A model generated the notes under the pieces. It ran no database searches. It was not told where the DNA came from and saw nothing but the letters and a program-made list of their open reading frames with translations. This document shows, piece after piece, positions 34,388 through 44,956 of a stretch of 64,000 bases of DNA. Every line of letters starts with the position of its first letter. Positions within the stretch are counted from its first letter, which is position 1. The stretch spans positions 7,791,501 to 7,855,500 of the forward strand of contig JAPMAC010000197.1 in assembly GCA_028671895.1 (NCBI GenBank), in the 5' to 3' direction. The position numbers were made by a program, and so were the translations under genes. This stretch comes from Oenanthe sinensis. Its lineage: Eukaryota > Streptophyta > Magnoliopsida > Apiales > Apiaceae.

Positions 34388-36317
34388 CGTGTATAAGGGA
34401 CTGATTTGGTTACGTGGTAACTGTATATGATGCAAATATGCCTGTTTTGGTGACTGCCATGACACTGCCATGCTACTGCCATGCTACTGCCATGTATATT
34501 CGAATTGTTATTCATATGATGAGTATATATAGATGATGATACTAGCATGTTAATGATTTGTCATGACTGATTTATATGCCTTATTGCGATTTGTATATTA
34601 TGCATGAGGGTCAGTTTGTATAGTGATACAAACTGGTGGACAGATTATGTTGGACATGATCTGTTAACTGGGATATGATAAGTATGTATATGATACATGC
34701 TTCTGAAACTGTATAAGTTACAGTGGGGAAAAAGGCCAACAGATATGATCTGTAGTTCAGAAATTGATGATTTATGAATAGGACTGGTCCTCGACCCCAG
34801 CCTGGGGCTGCCGCCCCCGGACCCCGCCCGTGGCTGCCGCCCCGGACCCCGCCCGGGGCTGCCGCCCCGGACCCCGCCCGGGGCTGCCGCCCCGGACCCC
34901 GCCCGGGGGCTGCCGCCTCCGGACCCCCACCCCGGGGCTGCCACCCCCAGACCCCCGCATTATTTTTGTTGTGTACTTGAGCATGGTGTTGGTTATGGCC
35001 TTTGGACCCCTAGATTAATGGTTTTTGGTTTTGGTTTTATAAATACGACTTGCATGTCGTTTTCTTCATTCTTGTAATTGTTTAACCTCGAATGTAACTC
35101 GAGTTTTCTTATGTAAGTACATTAGTATAGGTTGTATTCAATTATTCCATGTAATGTACTTGAAGATTGAAGGATGATCCAAGAAGAGGAGCAAGCACCC
35201 ATGGATACAAGAAGAATGAAGACATGTAATTGTATTTATATTTTACCACCATAGATTGACTTTGATCCTTTCATTAACTCGAAAGGATCACATAGGAAAG
35301 GGGCCATAACCAAGCACGTTTACATACTGCACTTTACATATTGATGTATGAATGTATGTGTAGAGTAGAAGATGCATGCTTTAATTAGATTAATGATGTA
35401 TGCATGTATTAGATACGTCACCCATGCCATGCTTGTCATCCTAAACAAGATAAAATCTGTAACGATTTAAGATTTTAAACTTAACAAACGATCATGAGAT
35501 TCTTGTGTTTATGAAATATGGATTTTTAAAACACGGAATTGAATATGAATTTTGATATCTATAATTGGGATTTTCTGACAAAAACGGATATGCGTATTCG
35601 TAAGGCTGATGGGTTTTAAGTGTGACCACTAGTATCCTCCATCTACCTGGGAAATGAATAATTTAAGATGTCAATTTGAAATATTTAGTTCAAGGAAAAA
35701 TTGAGGATCTCTTCATGATATGATCATGATCGTCATAAATTTTATAAACCCCTTAACAAAATATTAAGTTTTAATCGGATGCTTTCCAATGAATGAACAC
35801 TCATCGAATCCTAGATCGATTAGGGGAAAGACTGTCAGTGGCAGGGGACTCCTATCTATCGTGGTGAGATGCGACGAATATAAACGGTTATATTCGGCCG
35901 TTGTATCATTGGGTCAAACTTAACTGAGTCGTCATAATAAGGTGAAAGTAAACGGTTATATTCAACCATTATGAACTTAGAAGCATAGAGTTTGGTTAAA
36001 AATCTATTAGATAGATAAGATCAATCGTTGCTCACCAAACTATCCAAGAATTATATATGATATAATTGACCAATGTTGTCTACCTAAATAATCATTCTTT
36101 AGGACTTCCAGTGGTTGACTTGAGACATGACGAAATATGGATCTTGGCTCACTAGAAAGAATTATGGGATATACTTTCCAAATTAATAGTAAGGGCTATT
36201 GATTTGATAAAAATAGTGGGAGATATATTATGAATGTATCATAATCATTTGAACATAATAAATAACTCAGACAATCTAATGTTTATTTTTCGCTTTTATC
36301 ATTGTAGATACCAAATA
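34388..36317 (+). other. Element E 5' leader, about 1.9 kb
   Basis: Long non-coding leader before gag. It holds a short CTACTGCCATG repeat (34452-34496), the GC-rich minisatellite (34795-34960), and AT-rich sequence shared with the G leader (for example near 35590 and 35850-35950). The ORFs that can be read through the GC-rich part are products of the repeat and are not supported as genes. Confidence 0.7.
34795..34960 (+). repeat. GC-rich minisatellite in the leader of element E
   Basis: About six to seven units of roughly 24 bases (GGGCTGCCGCCCCGGACCCC type) in an otherwise AT-rich element. The copy at 63550-63690 is one unit shorter. The minus strand has many runs of three or more G, and the RNA would be strongly structured. 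Confidence 0.9.
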
Positions 36318-37473
36318 ATGACAAACAACACAAACACACTATCCGTACGATCTGTCCTTGAGAAGGATAAGCTGACAAGAGGAAACAACTTCCTAGACTG
36401 GCAGAGGAATTTGAGGATTGTCCTCAGGCAGGAGCGCAAGCTTCATGTCATTGATATTCCTCCGGCAGGTCCCCTTCCTGAGGGTGCTACTGTTGAGGAA
36501 CGAGCGGCCCACACAAAGGATGAGAATGATGCAACTGATGTTGCATGTCTTATGTTGGCAACTATGAGTGCTGAGCTTCAAAGACAGCATGTGTATATGG
36601 ATGCATATACTATCTATGAGCACTTGCAAAGCATGTTTGCAAGCCAAACTCGTCAAGAAAGGTTCAACACGAGCAAGTCACTTTTTAATTGCAAACAAGG
36701 GGCAAGTGAACCAGTTGGCCCACATGTTCTGAAGATGATTGGTTACATTGAGTATCTTGATACTTTGGGTTTCCCGATTATTCAGGAAATTGGTATTGAC
36801 CTAATCATGAATTCTTTGAACAACAAATTCACCCAATTTATCATAAACTACAACATGAATGAATTTGACAAAACACCTACTGAATTGTTGGCTATGTTGA
36901 GAACATATGAGACCAACATGAAGACGGCTGAACCTGCTCCCATACTGATGGTGGGAAATAAAGGTAAGGCCAAAGGGAAAGGCAAGTGGAAGGGTAAGAA
37001 GAAGATAGGTTCTGATTCTACACCCAAGCCAAAGTCAGGTCCCAAACAGGCTTTAAAGCCTAAAGGTGGGGTCGCTAAGGGTGAATGTCACTACTGTAAG
37101 AAAACTGGTCACTGGAAGAGAAACTGTTCAGTTTACTTGGAGGATCTGAAGAAAAAGAGGGCTGAGCAAGCTTCTTCTTCAGGTATATATGTTGTAGAAG
37201 TCAATCTGTCTATTTCTACATCTTGGGTATTGGATACTGGATGTGCTCCTCACATTTGTATAAATGTGCAGGAAATGCAGAGAAGTAGGACATTGGCTAA
37301 AGGAGAAATGGACCTACGAGTTGCCAATGGAGCAAGAGTTGCTGCTTTAGCTGTAGGAACATATTATTTATATTTGCCCTCTGGGCTAGTTTTAGAACTG
37401 GAAAATTATTATTACGTGCCTGCGATTCGCAGAAACATTATTTCTGTTTCTTGTTTGGACAAGAAAGGTTTTT
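36318..37473 (+). pseudogene. gag: Element E gag and protease, cut by element C
   Basis: The start MTNNTNTLSVRSVLEKDKLT is chosen because it fits the gag N-terminus; the frame opens further upstream at 36234 without family similarity. UBN2-type gag domain (about residues 10-220: NFLDWQRNLRIVL, CLMLATMSAEL, NEFDKTPTELLAMLRTYE), a Lys/Gly-rich stretch, CCHC knuckle CHYCKKTGHWKRNC near residue 257, then protease with DTG at 306 in the same frame. So gag and pol form one ORF, unlike A, B and C. Reading is cut at 37473 by C inside SCLDKKGF; the few codons after it belong to the C LTR. Confidence 0.88.
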
Positions 37474-37539
37474 TGTTAGGAATCTACATGTGATTTGATG
37501 ATAACATTAATCTTAGAATCATAGAAATTTTATTTGATG

Positions 37540-38060
37540 TAACTGATCAATTGATATGAAAGTTATAAATATCAATTGATCAGGAAACCATTTATCAGTT
37601 GAAATGTTTATATGAATCAACTGATAATTTGGATTGTAGCATAGGTGTACTTAGTCTATTTCAATCAATAAGGTGTAAATCAATTGATATTTTGTTCATC
37701 AATTGATGTTAGAGTCGATTGATATAGATCATCAATTGATGTGTAAATTAAACTGTTAAATTGTAATTATAAGAAGACAGGAAATTGCACAAGTGAAAGA
37801 TGATCAATTGATATTGAAGCATCGATGGATGAAGGATCAATCGAAGAAGCCAAGCCAAGGATTGAAGACCATCAACTGATGTGAAGACCCATCGACTGAT
37901 ATATCGATTGATAACATCTATCAATCGATAAGACATCTTTTATCAATCGACGGATATAAAGATCAATCGAAGAAGTACATCAGTTGATGGATTAAAGAAT
38001 GGATCAATTGATATGCTTAACAGCAAATTATCAATTGAGTGTGACAACACAGAAAGAATA
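37540..38060 (+). repeat. Palindrome-type motif array in the LTR of element C
   Basis: Irregularly spaced ATCAATTGAT (for example 37546 and 37571) and one-base variants such as ATCAACTGAT, ATCGATTGAT and ATCAATCGAT, roughly every 20-40 bases, all upstream of the TATA box. The same sites appear after pol and in the coding parts of C. The 3' LTR has the matching array at 49250-49770. Confidence 0.85.
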
Positions 38061-38228
38061 TCTGTTGAAGATCCAGAGAACAAAAGCACACCTATGGAAA
38101 ACAGTCTAGAGTGATTGTGAAGACTCAATCAGAAGCTGTCTTTCAAACCTTTTTGTAAAATAGAAAAAGGTAAAAGGAAGGCAGGTAGAAACAATCCTAG
38201 AATAGGAATTGTAAAAGAACACTTGTGG

Positions 38229-38236
38229 TATATAAA
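38229..38236 (+). promoter_or_regulatory. TATA box of element C 5' LTR
   Basis: TATATAAA after the motif array; identical in the 3' LTR (49943-49950). Confidence 0.6.
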
Positions 38237-38587
38237 CAAGTGTAGTAGCATTATTAGAAAACATACAAGTTAGACATATTTCTTAATCAACTGTTCAAGC
38301 TTGAGAGCACATGTGTAAGAACAGTTGATTTATTTTCTAATCTTGTAAACGCAGCCAGGTTTCTTCTAACCTAGGAGCATTGAGCAAAAATATATATTGA
38401 TGGAAAAACCAATCCATCAATAATTTTAAATCTCTTTGTTCAGTTTTATTTTTAGCACTAATTTGTTCGAACTTATTCTCTTATTCTTTCAAACATCAAG
38501 AACAAATATTAGAATAAGGAAAAAGTTTTAATATTTGTATTCAACCCCCCCTTCTACAAATATTGACATTGTTCTAAGGAATAACAA

Positions 38588-38602
38588 TTGGTATCAAAGC
38601 AG
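38588..38602 (+). other. Primer-binding site of element C
   Basis: TTGGTATCAAAGCAG just after the LTR end; initiator tRNA-Met type with A for G in the AGAGC part. Confidence 0.85.
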
Positions 38603-38644
38603 GCTTTCAACATACAGAAAGTTTAAAGATCAAGAACAGTCAAT

Positions 38645-41041
38645 ATGGGTCAAAAAGATTCAGGTGTGAAAATTTCAGTTTTAGAGAAAGATGAATATTT
38701 TCCATGGAAGGTCAAAATGCATCTGCATCTTCTTTCTCTCGACCCTTCTTATGTTAACTGCATAGAAAAAGGTCCTCATGTTCCCATGAAGTTAGTCACA
38801 GGTGTAAACCCTGATGGAACTCCTGCACTTGACAGACATGTTCCAAAACTTATTTCTGAGTTCACAGAAGAGGATGAAAAAGAAGTACTCAAAGACAAGA
38901 AGGCCATGAACATTCTGTTTAATGGTCTAGATAAAGATATGTTTGACAATGTTATAAACTGTACTTCATCAATAGAAGTATGGGATACACTTCAAACTCT
39001 GTGTGAAGGAACTGAACAAGTAAGGAAAAACAAGATGCAACTCTTGATTAAAAAATATGAATCATTTCATTTCAAGAGTGGAGAATCTATCAATGACACC
39101 TATAGCATATTTCAGAAGTTGTTAAATGGACTGAAGCTATATGGTAGGGTTTATGCAACTGAGAATACAAATCTAAAATTTCTTAGATCTCTTCCAAAAG
39201 AATGGAAACCAATGACTGTTTCCATTAGACAATCTCAGGACTTCAAGGATTTTACTCTGGAGAAACTTTATGGTATTCTCAAGACATATGAGTTGGAAAT
39301 CAAACAAGATGAAGAGATTGAGAAGAATCAAAGAAAAGAGAAAACTGTGGCTTTGGTAGTCAAGGGAAATGAAGAGAAGAAGGAAAATGGCTATGAAGAA
39401 GAGTCAGTCATGATGGCTGATGATGCTGTTGAAGAATCATTCAAGAGAAAAGGAAAGAGCAAGTGTGAAGAAGATGAAATATGCTCTCAGGATGATTTGG
39501 ATGAGATTGATGAGCACCTTGCATTTCTGACAAGGAAATTTTCAAAGCTAAAATTCAAGAAGAATCCATATGCTCAAAGGCCTGGATCCCAGTTTACAAA
39601 CAACAATCAAAATAAAAATCTGGTTGATAGATCTAAATTCAAATGCTTTAACTGTGGATTGGCTGGTCATTTCTCAAGTGAGTGTAGGAAGCCAAAACAA
39701 GAAAAGGCAAAGTCATATGAGGGTATTGATTATAAGAAGAAATACTTTGACCTTTTAAAACAAAAAGAAAAGGCTTTTGTAACTGAGGAGAAGGACTGGG
39801 CTGCTGAGGATAGTGATTCTGAAGAATATGTCAATCTTGCATTAATGGCCAATCATGAAGATGAAGAAGCTAGTTCAGCATCTAATCAGGTACTAGCTAC
39901 CAACTTTTCTGAGCTTACATCTGAGGAATGCAATAGTACTATTAATGAAATGTCTAATGAACTGTACAATTTGCATGTCACTCTAAAATCTCTAAACAAA
40001 GAACATCTCAAGTTAAAGAACACCATTGATGCCTTAACTGAGAGAAATATTTTTCTTGAAAATGAACTTGTTTGTTTAGAAAGATTTAAGCAGGAAAGAA
40101 AGGATGCTAGGAATGAACTAGTAAACAGTTTGAAAAGAGAAGAATTGTTGAAAGAACAATTAGCTGAAGAAATTGAAACCATTAGCAAATGGAATAGGTC
40201 TGCTAAAACTGCCAAACAAATTATTGATGTTCAGGCTGTAGATACTCTAGGAGAACTCCCCAAATCAATAGGCAAGTCATTGGATTATCAATCGATTGAT
40301 GCTGAATCAATCGATAAGCATCCATCGACAAGTAAATCATCAATGGCTAATAAAAAGAACAAATTTAGCACTCCTATTAAGTTTGTTAAGGAAACCAAAA
40401 ATCAAGTTGAGGCTGAGGCGGAGAAAATCAACATAGGTAGCTTATCCAAGAAACAACTAAAAGAAAAATTAGAAAAGATAGCACCTGTGGAAATTACTCA
40501 ACCTAAGCCTGAGAAAAAGAAAAAGAATAGGAATGGTAAAGTAGGCATAAATAAGCACAGTAACTACACTCCTGATATGTATGCACCTAGAAAAGTCTGT
40601 GCTAAATGTGGTAGTGTAAATCATTTGTCCATGCAATGCAAAAGTGAAAAGAATTCTATATCTGCAAATGATTTAAATATACATGCCATGACTGCAAATG
40701 CCATGTTTACCAATCCTATGCTCATGAATGCCCTGTCTTCTAATTTGGTTGCACCTAATGTTCATATGTCTTATGCACAAGTTCCATACATGTATAATCC
40801 CTTCTTTGCATATCCTAATATGAACATGCCTGGTATGCCATGGAACATGCTTAATATAAATGATGAAATTCATGGAAATTCTTCCATGAGTTCCAAGGTG
40901 TCAAAGCCCCAAAAGTCAACTCCCAAAGTTAAAGTGGATTTAAACCCACCAAAACAAAAGGAACCTAAGTTGACAACAGGGACTCAGGCTGCAACTAATA
41001 AAAGAGGACCCAAGGTAACTTGGGTACCAAAAGCAACTTGA
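38645..41041 (+). CDS. gag: Element C gag, intact
   Basis: 798 codons from the ATG that follows the PBS by 43 bases. The N-terminal UBN2-type domain (about residues 10-220; YFPWKVKMHLHLL, EVWDTLQTLCEGTEQV, FLRSLPKEWKPM) builds the particle. Acidic/basic region, then CCHC knuckle CFNCGLAGHFSSEC near 332; coiled-coil-like segment (about 425-520); a Ser/Ile/Asp stretch (QSIDAESIDKHPS near 550) coded by the element's motif; second knuckle-like CAKCGSVNHLSMQC near 653; a Met/Asn/Pro-rich part; Lys-rich end KVTWVPKAT. At about 800 residues it is long for a copia gag, as in the Sirevirus-like relatives A and B. No stop or frameshift. Confidence 0.9.
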   Translation: MGQKDSGVKISVLEKDEYFPWKVKMHLHLLSLDPSYVNCIEKGPHVPMKLVTGVNPDGTPALDRHVPKLISEFTEEDEKEVLKDKKAMNILFNGLDKDMFDNVINCTSSIEVWDTLQTLCEGTEQVRKNKMQLLIKKYESFHFKSGESINDTYSIFQKLLNGLKLYGRVYATENTNLKFLRSLPKEWKPMTVSIRQSQDFKDFTLEKLYGILKTYELEIKQDEEIEKNQRKEKTVALVVKGNEEKKENGYEEESVMMADDAVEESFKRKGKSKCEEDEICSQDDLDEIDEHLAFLTRKFSKLKFKKNPYAQRPGSQFTNNNQNKNLVDRSKFKCFNCGLAGHFSSECRKPKQEKAKSYEGIDYKKKYFDLLKQKEKAFVTEEKDWAAEDSDSEEYVNLALMANHEDEEASSASNQVLATNFSELTSEECNSTINEMSNELYNLHVTLKSLNKEHLKLKNTIDALTERNIFLENELVCLERFKQERKDARNELVNSLKREELLKEQLAEEIETISKWNRSAKTAKQIIDVQAVDTLGELPKSIGKSLDYQSIDAESIDKHPSTSKSSMANKKNKFSTPIKFVKETKNQVEAEAEKINIGSLSKKQLKEKLEKIAPVEITQPKPEKKKKNRNGKVGINKHSNYTPDMYAPRKVCAKCGSVNHLSMQCKSEKNSISANDLNIHAMTANAMFTNPMLMNALSSNLVAPNVHMSYAQVPYMYNPFFAYPNMNMPGMPWNMLNINDEIHGNSSMSSKVSKPQKSTPKVKVDLNPPKQKEPKLTTGTQAATNKRGPKVTWVPKAT

Positions 41042-41062
41042 TTGTTTTATATGTGTGCAGGG
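41039..41062 (+). promoter_or_regulatory. Candidate splice acceptor between gag and pol (C)
   Basis: The gag stop TGA is followed by a T-rich stretch ending TGTGTGCAG/GG. The distance is 19 bases instead of 17 in A and B, which changes the frame relation between gag and pol. An acceptor would tolerate that; a ribosomal frameshift at this site would not. Confidence 0.4.
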
Positions 41063-44000
41063 AAACAGGAAGAAAAATCTCTGGTATTTGGATAGTGGAT
41101 GTTCAAGGCACATGACTGGAGATTTGTCCCTGCTCACAAAATTTGTGGAAAAGGCTGGCCCAGGAGTTACTTTTGGAGATAACAGCAAAGGTTTTACTCT
41201 GGGATATGGCTCAATTGCAAAAGAAAATGTTATCATTGAAACTGTAGCACTAATTGATGGATTGAAGCACAATTTGCTCAGTATTAGTCAACTGTGTGAT
41301 AATAGTAATGGTGTGTGGTTTACAACTGAATCATGCATCATAGCCAACAAAGAATCTGGTGAAATTCTCTTAACTGGAGAAAGAAAAGGGAATGTCTATG
41401 TGGCTGATTTTCACTCTGTAAAGGCAAATTCAATGACATGTCTACTTAGCAAAGCCAATACAGAAGAAAGTTGGACTTGGCACAAGAAACTAGCCCATTT
41501 GAATTTCAAAGCCATGAATTTATTGGTTAGAAAAAATCTGGTTAGAGGCATTCCACAGATGGAATTCACCAAGGATGGACTATGTGATGCATGTCAAAAG
41601 GGAAAACAAAGAAAATCATCATTCAAGTCAAAGTCTGAATCATCAATTGATAAGCCTCTGGAATTATTGCACATGGACTTATTTGGTCCAGTCAACATCA
41701 TGTCAATTGCCAAAAAGAAATATGCCTTAGTAATTGTGGATAACTTCACAAGATTTTCATGGGTATATTTCTTACAGGATGAAGCAAGCAAATTAATTAT
41801 CAATCATGTGAAGAATGTTGACAATGGCACTGAATGGAAGGTCAAGAAATTTAGAGGTGACAATGGTACTGAATTCAAGAATTCAACCATGAGAGAATTC
41901 TGTGAAGAAAAAGGTATCACTCATCATTTCTCTGCTCCAAGAACTCCACAGCAAAATGGAGTAGTTGAAAGGAAAAATAGGACCTTGATTGAAGCTGCTA
42001 GAACTATGTTAGAAGAAGCAAAACTTCCTACATACTGTTGGGCAGAAGCAATTAATACTGCTTGTTACATTCAAAATATTTCCATGATCAATAAACTTCA
42101 AGGCAAAACTCCATATCAATTGATAAAGAAAGACAAGAAGCCAACAGTTAACTTTCTTCATGTCTTTGGCTGCAAATGCTTTGTACTGAGAAATCAAGGT
42201 GAAAATCTAGGAAAATTTGAAGCCAAAGCTGATGAAGCTATATTTGTTGGATATGGAATAACAACCAAAGCATACAGAGTCTACAATCTTAGATTACACA
42301 TTGTTATGGAATCTATGCATGTAGTCTTTTATGACAAGAAAATTCAAGGGTTGTTTGATGAAGGATTTCATGATCTATTGCAGTTTGAAAATGAATCCAC
42401 AAGTAATATTGAAGATAGTGATGATGATATGGAAAACACAAGAGCACAAGTACCTAGAATCCTCCCATCAATTGATGTCAATGCATTAACAGATAACTTA
42501 TCAGTTGACAATCATCAATCAACTGATAATACATCAATTGATAATCATTCGATGGATATCAACTCTGCTCAACAATCTTCAAGTAGAGTGTCCATCTCAG
42601 GGGGAGGGTTCTCAAGTAGTCAATCACATCACAATGATCATAACACTTCCAATGATCATGAAGCATCATCTTCAAGGACAAATTTACCATCACAAAGGAA
42701 ATGGACAAAAAGCCATCCCTTTGAATTAATAATTGGAGATGCAAATGATGGTGTCAAAACTAGAAGTGCAACTCAAAATGAATGCTTGTATAGTAGCTTC
42801 CTGTCTCAAGAAGAACCAAAAAGGATTGAAAAAGCCTTGAATGATTCTGATTGGACAAAGAACAAGTCTATCATTGGTACAAAATGGGTGTTCAGAAACA
42901 AAATGGATGAATCTGGTACAGTGACAAGAAATAAAGCAAGATTAGTGGCAAAGGGCTATTCACAAGAAGAAGGCATAGATTTTGATGAAACTTTTGCACC
43001 AGTTGCAAGATTGGAAGCAATCAGAATCTTTCTAGCATATGTTGCTCATGCTAATTTCAAGGTGTATCAGATGGATGTGAAAAGTGCTTTTCTCAATGGA
43101 GAACTAGAAGAAGAAGTATATGTAGAACAACCTCCTGGTTTTATTGATCCTATTCATCCTGGATTTGTATACTTTCTTCTCAAGGCACTTTATGGATTGA
43201 AGCAAGCACCTAGAGCCTGGTATGACACATTGTCTAAATTCTTGATTGAGAATCACTTCACAAGAGGTACTGTTGATAAAACTCTCTTTCATAGAAATGT
43301 AAATGGCTCTATGATTCTTGTTCAAATCTATGTAGATGACATTATTTTTGGCTCGACTAATGAAAAACTTTGTAAAAAGTTTGCAAAGTTGATGCAGAGT
43401 AAATATGAAATGAGCATGATGGGAGAACTTACCTATTTTCTTGGTTTGCAAATCAAGCAAGTCAAAAATGGTATTTTCATAAATCAAACCAAATATATTT
43501 CTGATTTATTAAAGAGATTTGATTTAAGTGAATGTTCTTCTGCTAAAACTCCCATGGCCACTGCAACTAGACTTGAATTAAACACTAAGGAAGCAAAAGT
43601 GGACATTTCAAGTTATAGAGGTATGGTTGGCTCATTACTTTATTTAACTGCAAGTAGGCCAGACATAATGTTTGCTACATGTCTTTGTGCTAGGTTTCAA
43701 GCTGATCCTAGAGAATCTCATTTGATTGCAATAAAAAGAATATTCAAATATCTCAAAGGAACTCCAAATCTTGGAATTTGGTATCCTAGAGATTCTGGAT
43801 TTGATCTAATTGGTTATTCAGATGCAGATTATGCAGGTTGCAGAATTGACAGAAAAAGCACAACAGGCTCCTGTCAATTTCTAGGAAATAAGCTTGTTTC
43901 ATGGTTTAGCAAGAAGTAGAATTCAGTGTCTACATCTACTGCAGAGGCTGAATACATTGCAGCTGGAAGTTGCTGTGCACAAATATTATGGATGAGGAAT

Positions 44001-44273
44001 CAACTACTTGACTATGGGTTCAACTTGAACAAAATTCCTATTTTTTGTGATAATACAAGTGCCATTGCTATAACAGAAAATCCTGTGCAACATTCCAGAA
44101 CCAAGCACATTGACATAAGGTATCACTTCATTAGGGAACATGTAATGAATGGTACAGTTGAATTACATTTTGTCCCTAGTGAAAGACAACTTGCAGACAT
44201 TTTTACCAAACCATTAGATGAATCTACCTTCAATAGATTGGTCTGTGATTTAGGTATGCTTAATTATATTTAA
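41055..44273 (+). pseudogene. pol: Element C pol, one nonsense codon and an RT deletion
   Basis: 1,073 codons in one frame with a single TAG at 43917-43919 (codon 955, where relatives have Gln after SKK). Protease DSGCSRHMTG at residue 13; HHCC region (WHKKLAHLN, CDACQKGK); IN acidic residues in MDLFGP (211), GDNGTEF (about 268) and GVVERKN (about 303); an IN-RT linker with SID repeats; RT with YVDD near 758; RNase H YSDADYAGC and, after the stop, STAEAEYIAAG ending LGMLNYI. At 42855 about 23 residues are missing in frame: the EELNQFER...VW block present in A and H is absent. The GTG at 41055 is only where the open frame begins. Confidence 0.9.
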
Positions 44274-44956
44274 TCCTTTAAATGTCTGACAAGTTATGTA
44301 TTTATATTACATGTAGCCATTGACTATGTTAAATTATTGATTCTTCAATAATCAACTGATAAATATTTTACATATCAATGGATATTATTGGAGCTGTCGA
44401 CAGATAAATATATCAATTGATGATATATTTGTTTATCGATGGATAGGGGTAACTATCGACAGATAGATATATCAATCAATGATATATTTGTCTATCGATG
44501 GATAATTGTACCTGTCGATGGAAAAGTAATTTATCAATCGATGACCTAGAATTTAAAGGGTTCCATGTCATCAATCGACCTGTACAAAAATCTAGCCGTT
44601 GATTACTTATTTTATCAATTGATTAATACATACACTCCTGTATGTATATCAGTCGATTGCCAAAATTGGTAACTTTTACTCTTAAATACTCTTCTAACGG
44701 TCAATTTTGTTCTATTTTGAGTAAGTAATTGATTGAGAAATCAGTAAATATAAATAGTGAGATTAAAACATCTTTTAATTCTTACTTGCAATTTTTACTA
44801 ACGACTTCTCTATCTCTTTCTCTTTATCAATCTTTGAACTTACTCTGTATCTATCTCTTGCTAAGAACCCTAAACTGCTACTGTCTAATTATTGTTTCTG
44901 TTATAATTACTAACAAGTTTTCCAGTTAATTCTATTATAAATCTTCAAACTCGATA
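44274..44956 (+). promoter_or_regulatory. Spacer with motif array and promoter-like region before ORF3 (C)
   Basis: From 44340 to 44660 it holds repeated ATCAATTGAT, TATCGATGGATA, CTGTCGACAGAT and ATCAATCGATGA elements, the same vocabulary as the LTR. Then TATAAATAG at 44749-44757, a pyrimidine-rich leader (CTCTATCTCTTTCTC near 44808), CCCTAAACTGCTACTG near 44868, and the ORF3 ATG at 44957. There is no pol or ORF3 coding here. The arrangement matches the one in B. Confidence 0.65.
44749..44757 (+). promoter_or_regulatory. TATA box upstream of ORF3 in element C
   Basis: TATAAATAG, identical to the box upstream of ORF3 in B (28700-28708), 200 bases before the ORF3 ATG. Confidence 0.55.

Larger units (their letters stand above)
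37474..38586 (+). repeat. 5' LTR of element C
   Basis: About 1,113 bases, TGTTAGGAATCTAC...AAGGAATAACA. The first 580 bases hold many ATCAATTGAT, ATCGATTGAT and ATCGATGGAT-type sites. TATATAAA at 38229-38236 is the likely core promoter. A CAACCCCCCCTTC run near 38545 precedes the end. Confidence 0.95.

Noticed and set aside
34645..35018. Overlapping Gly/Pro/Arg-rich ORFs on both strands (also 63367-63737)
   Set aside because: They are produced by the GC-rich minisatellite; all frames are open because the repeat lacks stops.
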